This document shows positions 35,768 to 44,573 of a DNA stretch of 64,000 bases, one piece after another. The DNA lies in the NCBI GenBank assembly GCA_947496865.1, contig CANMEE010000001.1, positions 1,293,501 to 1,357,500 on the forward strand, in the 5' to 3' direction. The stretch's first letter is position 1. Each line of letters starts with the position of its first letter. The translations under genes were made by a program, and so were the position numbers. The stretch comes from an uncultured Sphingomonadaceae bacterium. Lineage in GTDB: Bacteria; Pseudomonadota; Alphaproteobacteria; Sphingomonadales; Sphingomonadaceae. The notes under the pieces were generated by a model that ran no database searches, had not been told where the DNA came from, and saw only the letters and a program-made list of their open reading frames with translations.

Positions 35768-36865
35768 CTATCCCTGCTCTTGTTCCAGCCACGATATAAT
35801 TTGGCCGCCGCGCATTTTCACCAGACCGGCCTGTAATATCTGCACCATATGAACGGCGAGCGAGATTAACGTCCACCATGCGACAGCGATTAATCCGATG
35901 TCCGGCCGCCCGAAGATCATGGACACAAAGAGCAAGACCATATTGGGATTGCGACGGGCTGTGATCAGGCGGAACCAGGAATCCATCGGCCGCCAGACGT
36001 GGATATGCTGGCCAAAGACCCGGATAAAAATACCCTCAATGGCCCGTTGCAGGATATAGCCACCGACAATGACGATCAGTACCAGGCTGAGTTGATCCTC
36101 GGGCAATGCCAATCCGACCGTGCCAAGGCCTAGTGCCCAGGCGACCCACCAAAAAGGCGGATGGACCAGGTCGAGGCCATGATCAAAAATATTGCCCCAA
36201 TAAGAGGATGTAATGGTGCAGCGAGCGAGCTTACCATCGACGGTATCGAGCACCATGAAAACAAAGCCTGCCGCCATGCCGGTCCAGAAATAGCCATAGT
36301 AGAATAGAAATATCGCGGCGATACAGCCGATGGCACCGATGCCAGTGACCATATTGGGTGTCATGCCAATGCGGGCGGCAAAGCGCGTGAGAATCAGTGC
36401 AAGTTCCGGCCAGAGATATTTAGTCAGAACATCCGTGACACCTTTATAGGCTCCAAAATAGCTTTGCCGTTCAATGTCTTTGACTGTTGACGCGGTCAAC
36501 TCCCGGACAAAGGGGGTTTCCAGTTTGCGCAACGCAGGATTATGGATCCGCGGTCCATCGCGATATTCCATAACCGTCGCGCCGACCGGCACACGCTTCT
36601 CATTGAGCGCTTTGGCGTCATCCTCATCTCGCAAATGGGCAAGGACTGGGACGCCGTCAAAAGTCAGCACCGTTCCCGGGTTCTCATGGATATATCGCAT
36701 CCATTGCGGGTCAGAAACAAAGGTCAGATTCGCCCATAGCTGGGTGTTCTTCGCCCCCTGCAATGTTTCAGCAAGGCGACGATTCCGCTCCGCATTGCTC
36801 ATGCCCCATATCAGCGTGTCATTTTCGCCGTGCAGCAAAAGAGTCACGCCGTTTTTGGTTTGCAT
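35768..36865 (-). CDS. CDP-alcohol phosphatidyltransferase with extra N-terminal domain
   Basis: A 365-residue membrane enzyme. The CDP-OH-P motif is complete: DTVDGKLAR, eight residues, G, three, D, three, D (VLDTVDGKLAR then GNIFDHGLD, near residues 208-233). Six transmembrane segments surround it. Ahead lies a soluble domain of about 130 residues (LLLHGENDTLIWGMSNAERN, then VLTFDGVPVLAHL) that looks like a degenerate nucleotidyltransferase. In architecture it recalls the bifunctional cytidylyltransferase/di-inositol phosphate synthases, but the N-domain lacks an obvious GxGxR loop. It would join a CMP-linked alcohol to a second alcohol. HIT gene follows by four bases. Confidence 0.8.
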   Translation of the reverse strand: MQTKNGVTLLLHGENDTLIWGMSNAERNRRLAETLQGAKNTQLWANLTFVSDPQWMRYIHENPGTVLTFDGVPVLAHLRDEDDAKALNEKRVPVGATVMEYRDGPRIHNPALRKLETPFVRELTASTVKDIERQSYFGAYKGVTDVLTKYLWPELALILTRFAARIGMTPNMVTGIGAIGCIAAIFLFYYGYFWTGMAAGFVFMVLDTVDGKLARCTITSSYWGNIFDHGLDLVHPPFWWVAWALGLGTVGLALPEDQLSLVLIVIVGGYILQRAIEGIFIRVFGQHIHVWRPMDSWFRLITARRNPNMVLLFVSMIFGRPDIGLIAVAWWTLISLAVHMVQILQAGLVKMRGGQIISWLEQEQG

Positions 36866-37171
36866 AAAATTTGTCCTGTCGTAATTTCTGATAATGTGGG
36901 CAGCAATTTCATAAATACCAGTGTTACAATGGCGTTAGCAGGAAAATAGGGCATTTTAGAATCGAAAAAGAGGCAAACTGCCCCAAACGAACGAGCATTG
37001 CTGCATTATCAAAACTGTCAGCGTCTCATCTTTCGTTGGTTTTCCTTGACTTAGATATGGTTTGATCGTTGATTTCAGCCATTGAATTTGGCGAGAAACC
37101 GGCTATATCCGGTGCCGCAGATAGAAATTTAAACGCGACACCTATTATTTCGCCAAGACAAGAGATTATCG
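36866..37171. other. Intergenic region between CDP-alcohol gene and sdhB
   Basis: About 300 bases with divergent genes on both sides. A weak -35-like TTGACT is at 37046-37051 without a good -10. I see no ORF, repeat, tRNA or RNA motif; it probably holds the sdhB and 36865 promoters. Confidence 0.5.
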
Positions 37172-37954
37172 ATGGCAACTTTTACGCTTCCGAAAAACAG
37201 CAAGATCCGCAAGACTGGCGAGGTGCATGAAGCGCTGAGCGCCGGCAAGTCGCGTGCTTTTAAAGTTTATCGCTATGATCCGGATAGTGGTGAAAATCCG
37301 CGCTATGACACGTTCAAAATCGATACTGATGATTGTGGTCCTATGGTTCTTGATGCGCTGATCAAGATGAAAAGCGATCAGGATTCGACTTTGACCTTCC
37401 GTCGCTCTTGTCGAGAAGGCATTTGTGGATCTTGCGCGATGAATATCGATGGCAAAAACGGCCTCGCTTGTACCACCGCGATTGAAGATTGTGGCAAGGA
37501 AGTTAAAATCACGCCGCTGCCGCATATGGAAGTGATCAAGGATCTGGTTCCTGATTTCACCCATTTTTATGCGCAATATGCTTCTATTCAACCATGGTTG
37601 AAGACGGTCACCCCAACACCATCGGGCAAAGAGCGGCTGCAGTCTCCTGAAGATCGCGCCAAACTTGATGGTCTTTATGAGTGTATTTTGTGCGCATGTT
37701 GTCAGACCAGCTGCCCAAGCTATTGGTGGAATTCAGACAAATTTCTTGGCCCTGCTATTCTGCTGCAAGCCTATCGTTGGTTGGCCGATAGCCGTGATGA
37801 GATGACCGGTGAACGGCTTGATGAACTGGAAGACCCATTTCGTCTCTATCGCTGTCACACAATCATGAATTGTGCCAATGCTTGTCCTAAGGGCTTGTCG
37901 CCCGCCAAGGCGATTGCCGAGATCAAGAAGATGACAGCAGCCCGAGAGGTTTGA
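37172..37954 (+). CDS. sdhB: Succinate dehydrogenase iron-sulfur subunit
   Basis: A 260-residue SdhB. The N-terminal 2Fe-2S site is [15 protein letters not shown] plus CTTAIEDC. The C-terminal 4Fe-4S and 3Fe-4S ligands are [17 protein letters not shown] and [15 protein letters not shown]. It passes electrons from SdhA flavin to ubiquinone in complex II. It stands apart from sdhC, sdhD and sdhA, none of which occurs in the window, and is followed by a thioesterase gene with a 35-base gap. RBS AAGAGA lies upstream of the ATG. Confidence 0.95.
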   Translation: MATFTLPKNSKIRKTGEVHEALSAGKSRAFKVYRYDPDSGENPRYDTFKIDTDDCGPMVLDALIKMKSDQDSTLTFRRSCREGICGSCAMNIDGKNGLACTTAIEDCGKEVKITPLPHMEVIKDLVPDFTHFYAQYASIQPWLKTVTPTPSGKERLQSPEDRAKLDGLYECILCACCQTSCPSYWWNSDKFLGPAILLQAYRWLADSRDEMTGERLDELEDPFRLYRCHTIMNCANACPKGLSPAKAIAEIKKMTAAREV

Positions 37955-37989
37955 TATTTGGTCGATGCTAACAGGTTGGCAACAAGCTG

Positions 37990-38481
37990 ATGGCTGACCC
38001 TGAACCCGAATTTTTCACAAGCGAACCAGACCCGGATCATCCCGGCTGGTCCCATTGGAAATTGAAAGACCCGGAATGCTATAACAGCTTTCTGGGCCCC
38101 ATGATCATGCGGCGCGGTGGTGACGGTGTTGCAGATACTATCGCCCGCATTCGTATGTTTCCCGAACGGCAGCACCGCAACCTTGGCAATGTTGTCCATG
38201 GCGGAACCATGATGGGTTTTATCGATTGTGCCTTGTTTGCGGCCATGCGGGTGCTGGATATCGGACCGTCCGGTTTTGCGGTCACTTTAGAATTACAGAC
38301 CCATTTCATTGGCGCGGCTCGACTGCATGAACCACTGGAAGCACAAGTTGAGATAGCCCGCGAGACGGGTCGCTTTCTGTTCCTTCGCGGTCTTGTGGTG
38401 CAGGGGGATGACCATGAGAATATGGCGTCTTACACAGCCATCGTAAAGAAAGCGCCGCCGCAAAAATCGGCGTCCAAATGA
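37990..38481 (+). CDS. PaaI-family hotdog thioesterase
   Basis: The 163-residue protein has a hotdog fold with the PaaI-type motif NVVHGGTMMGFIDCALFAAM (His-Gly-Gly near residue 72) and the following strand GFAVTLELQTHFIGAAR. It should hydrolyse an acyl- or aryl-CoA thioester; the substrate is unknown. It sits between sdhB and zapE, with the zapE start 18 bases after its stop, suggesting one transcript. Slightly long N-terminus with acidic residues. Confidence 0.85.
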   Translation: MADPEPEFFTSEPDPDHPGWSHWKLKDPECYNSFLGPMIMRRGGDGVADTIARIRMFPERQHRNLGNVVHGGTMMGFIDCALFAAMRVLDIGPSGFAVTLELQTHFIGAARLHEPLEAQVEIARETGRFLFLRGLVVQGDDHENMASYTAIVKKAPPQKSASK

Positions 38482-38499
38482 TCCGCAAGTGACAGGCAA

Positions 38500-39621
38500 A
38501 TGACGGGATTTTATGCGCGCTATCAGGGGTTGATCGCAAATGGTGAGTTGAAACCGGACGCAGATCAGGACGCTTGCGCGCAGCGCCTTGCCCAATTGCA
38601 GGAAGAGCTTGAAGCCATTCCCCCGCGCGGTAGCGTGCTGTGGCGGATGTTTTCGAAAAAGCCAACAGCGCCGCGCGGTGTCTATATGTGGGGCGGCGTG
38701 GGGCGTGGTAAATCGATGCTGATGGACCTGTTTTACGACAGCCTTCAGATTAACCGCAAGAAACGCGCGCATTTTCATGAGTTTATGCTGGATGTCCATG
38801 CCCGGTTGAATGAGGAGCGCAAGAAGGAGCAAGGCGATCCGATCCTGCCGGTTGTTGCGGCGCTGGCGGGTGAAGCGCGGTTTCTGGCCTTTGACGAAAT
38901 GGTGGTCAATAATAGTGCGGATGCCATGATTATGTCGCGACTGTTTACCGGCCTAGTCGAAGCCGGCGTGACCCTGATTGCAACATCCAATCGTCCACCG
39001 GTTGATCTGTATAAAGACGGTCTCAATCGCGAGCATTTCCTGCCTTTCATCAACCTGTTGCAGAACCGCTTGGATGTTATCTCACTCAATGGCCCGACCG
39101 ACTATCGGCGTGAACGGCTCAGCGGCGTTGATCTGTGGCACGTCCCTAATGGTGAAGCGGCGACCAAGGCATTAAGCGAGGCGTTTTTCCGTCTGACCGA
39201 CTATCCACCGGAAGATCGCGCCCATGTTCCTTCCGAAGAATTGGCCGTGCAGGGTGCTCGATCCATGCATGTGCCCAAGGCGCTGAAAGGCGTCGCGGTC
39301 TTTTCATTTAAACGGCTATGCGCCGAAGCGCGCGGCGCGCCCGATTATCTGGCGATTGCGCGACATTATCACAGCGTGATCATTGTCGGTATTCCGGTCC
39401 TTTCCAAAGAAAATCGCAACGAGGCGGCACGCTTTGTCACCCTGATCGATGCGCTGTATGAATATCGGGTCAAGCTGCTGGCCAGTGCCGATGCCGAGCC
39501 TGATGCGCTATATCCTGAGGGTGACGGGTCGTTCGAATTTGTCCGCACCGCCTCGCGCCTCTTGGAAATGCAGTCGGATGACTATCTGGCACTAGGTCAT
39601 GGTACGGCCGACGCGCGCTGA
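38500..39621 (+). CDS. zapE: Cell division protein ZapE (AFG1-like ATPase)
   Basis: A 373-residue P-loop ATPase of the ZapE/LACE1/AFG1 family. Walker A is YMWGGVGRGKSMLMDLF (near residue 62-78), Walker B FLAFDEMVV, sensor TLIATSNRPPVDLYKDG, and the family features REHFLPFINLLQNRL and DYLAIARHYHSV. ZapE associates with the divisome and affects Z-ring stability; mitochondrial relatives work on respiratory complexes. zapE before mdh-suc is the common alphaproteobacterial order, here interrupted by two minus-strand genes. Confidence 0.9.
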   Translation: MTGFYARYQGLIANGELKPDADQDACAQRLAQLQEELEAIPPRGSVLWRMFSKKPTAPRGVYMWGGVGRGKSMLMDLFYDSLQINRKKRAHFHEFMLDVHARLNEERKKEQGDPILPVVAALAGEARFLAFDEMVVNNSADAMIMSRLFTGLVEAGVTLIATSNRPPVDLYKDGLNREHFLPFINLLQNRLDVISLNGPTDYRRERLSGVDLWHVPNGEAATKALSEAFFRLTDYPPEDRAHVPSEELAVQGARSMHVPKALKGVAVFSFKRLCAEARGAPDYLAIARHYHSVIIVGIPVLSKENRNEAARFVTLIDALYEYRVKLLASADAEPDALYPEGDGSFEFVRTASRLLEMQSDDYLALGHGTADAR

Positions 39622-39622
39622 T

Positions 39623-40663
39623 TTAGAGCAAGCTTAAACTGTCCAGATCGAGTGCCATTTGCGCCGGTCGTTCCGCCATGGCCGCGAACATCTGATCCCC
39701 GCGATCGGTTTGCTCGACATGCAGCGATGCGTTAATCGCCATGATGAAACCGGAAAATGCGTGACGGCGATATTCGTACCAGAATTGATCAAAACCGGGC
39801 GCATCGGTCCGCTGGGCTAGATAGGCTTCAACCAGCTGTTTTTCTTCCGCTTTGCGCATGGCAGGATCAGCAAAACTGGTGCCGATCATATAGGCCACAT
39901 CATTGGCCGGATTGCCCAATGAGCAGGTCTGCCAATCCACGAGAGCTGCAATTTTTCCGTCGGCATGAAAGAGTATATTGTCCAACCGCATATCGCCGTG
40001 GGTAATCGTCTGTTCCAGCGGTTCGTGCCCGACATAGGACGCGATCCGGTCCACCAATTGCTGTCCGACATCCAGAATATCGGGTGAGAGAAGCTCTGCG
40101 AACCGCTCCCTGAAAAGGGGATAGCCATTGGTCAAAGTCTGTTCGGTAAACGCAACATTCTTGGCGGCATGATGCAGCCATTTATAGGTTTCGAACCCGC
40201 CCTCAGGTTTAAAACTATGGAGGGCGGCGGCTTCTGTCAAAGTGGTTTCCACCTGAATCAAAGAGGCTCCGGCCAGCTGGTCGCCCTGAACAGCAGGTGC
40301 CATATCCTCTAACAGCAGAACAAATTCCTGCTCATTGTCGGCGATGGCGGCATGATAGCTTTTGGGACAAAGCGCATCACAATGTTCGGCAATATCGCGG
40401 TACCAGCCGGTTTCCATATCATAGAGATGAAAAATCGCCGCCGCGCCGCGAGAAGTCTCATCAGCGCTCGGGCATTTCGCGACAAAAGTGGCCGGAGCAT
40501 CGTGGCCACGCCAGTCACAGGTGAAGCGAAAGCTGTCACAAACTTGGCCGGTCCCGACTGGCTCATGTGTCAGAGATTGCAGCGATCCTGACGGCGCGCC
40601 AAAAATCTCTTCGACCCAGCGGGGATCAAATTCTTCCGGAAGGAGCGGCAGGGCGGCGCTCAT
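39623..40663 (-). CDS. Phosphotransferase-family protein (APH/choline-kinase-like)
   Basis: The 346-residue protein is an aminoglycoside-phosphotransferase-fold kinase. Catalytic loop ITHGDMRLDNILFHADG (His-Gly-Asp, then Asn) and metal-binding ALVDWQTCSLGNPANDVAY are intact, with an N-lobe Lys in ATFVAKCPS. The substrate is unknown; related genes often accompany acyl-CoA metabolism in sphingomonads and mycobacteria. It overlaps the preceding gene by four bases (ATGA), so the two are translationally coupled and probably act together. Confidence 0.8.
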   Translation of the reverse strand: MSAALPLLPEEFDPRWVEEIFGAPSGSLQSLTHEPVGTGQVCDSFRFTCDWRGHDAPATFVAKCPSADETSRGAAAIFHLYDMETGWYRDIAEHCDALCPKSYHAAIADNEQEFVLLLEDMAPAVQGDQLAGASLIQVETTLTEAAALHSFKPEGGFETYKWLHHAAKNVAFTEQTLTNGYPLFRERFAELLSPDILDVGQQLVDRIASYVGHEPLEQTITHGDMRLDNILFHADGKIAALVDWQTCSLGNPANDVAYMIGTSFADPAMRKAEEKQLVEAYLAQRTDAPGFDQFWYEYRRHAFSGFIMAINASLHVEQTDRGDQMFAAMAERPAQMALDLDSLSLL

Positions 40664-41760
40664 GCGGACGGGTCCAATATGCCGGTCAATCCGCTGCTTT
40701 CATGGGGCCCGACAAAGAGCTGCTCGACAATCCCGATACCGTCATGACGCGCGCCGCCATTGGTCAGCACCGTGTCACAAAGCGCCTGTATGTGGATGTA
40801 GAGCATGTCATTATCCGGCACATTGCCCAGATCAATCACATCATAAGCGGTTTCCAGCGGGCCGTGATCCATCCCGTGGCCCCAGACCGGATGCATATAG
40901 CCGAGACCCGACATATAAAATGTCCGCGTCGCCTCGCCCGTGCGCGGCGTGATGGAAAGCATCCCGTCCACGGCTGGCAGGTCAATCTGCTTCACCCGCC
41001 GGGTACCGGCATGATAGCTAAGGTCAAAGCTATCCGCTTCAAATTCGTCGCGCGCGCCATCGATGTTATCAACCACCCCGCGCCGGTTCCAAGCCACTCC
41101 TTCGCCATCATCATTGCTATGAAAAAAACAGGTATGGCTCTCAAAATTCAGCGGCGTCCATAGCCACCAGAATTGCGGCATGGCGCCTGCTGGTGGTGGC
41201 TGCGAATCCGGCGCGCCCACTGGCCGGATGCCCCAGCTACGGTCGCGGGTCCCGCGATGGGTTTCGCTCGACAGGGCAATGCCCTTGCCATCCACGGTGA
41301 TGCTCCCGGACCAGCCGCCATTTTGGGTCAGGCGGGTATAGTCCATGAATAGACGCGGCCCGTCACGGCGGATGAAGCGGGGCTCTTCAATCGGTGTGTG
41401 GCGCGCGGAAAAGCGGATATCGGCGGTGATAGGACTGTCGTTTTCTGTGACGATCAGGCGGAGCTCTTGCAGCGGTTCGAGTATTTCGATGGTGATCGGA
41501 CCAACCGTCAGGTCGAGCCGCTCGCTGCCCATGCGTTTGGAGGCGCGCAGATTATGCTGCTTGCCGTCTATCGATATGCAAAAGGCAGCGTCCATGATGT
41601 CGAGCTGTGGATAGACGCCCAGTGCCGCAGCGAAGAAGATACTGCCATCGGCACTATAACCGTTGAAGAAATAGCGGTCATAGAAATTCCGGTTGTCCCC
41701 AGATACCGCCATCGGTTCCGGCGTTTGGTGCAACGGATAATCATCGCCTTTGCTCAGCAT
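40660..41760 (-). CDS. Conserved hypothetical protein paired with phosphotransferase (DUF7064/7065-like)
   Basis: A 366-residue soluble protein, beta-rich, with no export signal from the ATG at 41760. Characteristic segments are FYDRYFFNGYSADGSIFFA, LFMDYTRLTQNGGWSGSITV, HRGTRDRSWGIRPVGAPD and PQFWWLWTPLNFESHTCFF. Relatives with the DRSWGVRPVG motif recur in actinobacteria and sphingomonads next to phosphotransferase genes (recalled, not searched); their role is unknown. An AGGAGAG box about nine bases upstream decides the start over the longer frame. It overlaps the phosphotransferase start by four bases. Confidence 0.7.
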   Translation of the reverse strand: MLSKGDDYPLHQTPEPMAVSGDNRNFYDRYFFNGYSADGSIFFAAALGVYPQLDIMDAAFCISIDGKQHNLRASKRMGSERLDLTVGPITIEILEPLQELRLIVTENDSPITADIRFSARHTPIEEPRFIRRDGPRLFMDYTRLTQNGGWSGSITVDGKGIALSSETHRGTRDRSWGIRPVGAPDSQPPPAGAMPQFWWLWTPLNFESHTCFFHSNDDGEGVAWNRRGVVDNIDGARDEFEADSFDLSYHAGTRRVKQIDLPAVDGMLSITPRTGEATRTFYMSGLGYMHPVWGHGMDHGPLETAYDVIDLGNVPDNDMLYIHIQALCDTVLTNGGARHDGIGIVEQLFVGPHESSGLTGILDPSA

Positions 41761-43608
<1,848 letters not shown>

Positions 43609-43624
43609 CTGGGATAACGAAACA

Positions 43625-44515
43625 ATGAGCATATTAATCGATAAAAACACCAAAGTTATAACCCAAGGCATGACCGGTAATACCGGTACATTCCACACCG
43701 AACAGGCGTTGGCTTATGGCACGCAAATGGTCGCTGGTGTCACGCCGGGCAAAGGCGGAACGACCCATATTGGCCTGCCCAACTATAACACGGTGGAAGA
43801 AGCCAAGCATGCAACCGGCGCGACCGCTTCGGTGGTTTATGTGCCGCCGCCATTTGCGGCTGATTCAATCCTCGAAGCCATTGATGCCGAGATTGAACTG
43901 ATCGTTGCGATTACCGAAGGCGTTCCGGTGCTCGACATGGTGCGTGTGAAGCGCGCGCTGGAAGGCTCCAAGTCGCGTCTTATCGGTCCTAACTGCCCCG
44001 GCGTCTTGACCCCGGACGAATGCAAGATCGGCATCATGCCCGGCAGTATTTTCCAAAAAGGGTCCGTGGGGGTTGTTTCGCGTTCCGGTACGCTGACCTA
44101 TGAAGCCGTGCACCAGACCACAGCGGTTGGCCTTGGCCAGACCACAGCGGTTGGCATTGGCGGTGATCCGGTCAACGGCACCAACTTCATCGACGTGCTC
44201 GAGCTGTTCCTTGCGGACGATGAAACCAAGTCGATCATCATGATCGGTGAAATCGGCGGCAGCGCGGAAGAAGAAGCGGCGCAATTTATCGCGGACGAAG
44301 CCAAAAAAGGCCGCAGCAAGCCGATGGTTGGCTTTATCGCAGGTCTCACGGCGCCTCCGGGCCGCCGCATGGGCCATGCGGGCGCGATTGTTTCGGGCGG
44401 TCAAGGCGGCGCGGAAGACAAGATCGCGGCGATGGAAGCGGCTGGCATTCGCGTGTCACCGTCGCCAAGCGAACTGGGCACCACGCTCGACGCAATGCTG
44501 AAAGAAACAGTCTGA
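43625..44515 (+). CDS. sucD: Succinyl-CoA ligase alpha subunit
   Basis: A 296-residue SucD. The CoA-binding N-terminal domain has [20 protein letters not shown] and [15 protein letters not shown]; the phosphohistidine is the His in [13 protein letters not shown] (near residue 246); [20 protein letters not shown] is standard. A 24-base near-perfect tandem repeat encodes [16 protein letters not shown], but relatives have a similar quasi-repeat, so length is normal. The beta subunit sucC is not adjacent or elsewhere in the window. It forms the ATP- or GTP-producing step of the TCA cycle with SucC. Confidence 0.95.
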   Translation: MSILIDKNTKVITQGMTGNTGTFHTEQALAYGTQMVAGVTPGKGGTTHIGLPNYNTVEEAKHATGATASVVYVPPPFAADSILEAIDAEIELIVAITEGVPVLDMVRVKRALEGSKSRLIGPNCPGVLTPDECKIGIMPGSIFQKGSVGVVSRSGTLTYEAVHQTTAVGLGQTTAVGIGGDPVNGTNFIDVLELFLADDETKSIIMIGEIGGSAEEEAAQFIADEAKKGRSKPMVGFIAGLTAPPGRRMGHAGAIVSGGQGGAEDKIAAMEAAGIRVSPSPSELGTTLDAMLKETV

Positions 44516-44525
44516 TTTTAAGATA

Positions 44526-44549
44526 GGGCCCCCGCGCAAGCAGGGGCCC
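44526..44549 (+). terminator. GC-rich hairpin between sucD and sucA
   Basis: GGGCCCC (44526-44532) pairs with GGGGCCC (44543-44549) around a ten-base loop. No long T-run follows, so it may act as an attenuator or mRNA-processing site rather than a full terminator. Confidence 0.45.
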
Positions 44550-44573
44550 ATCTCTCTCCCCGAGGAACAGAAT

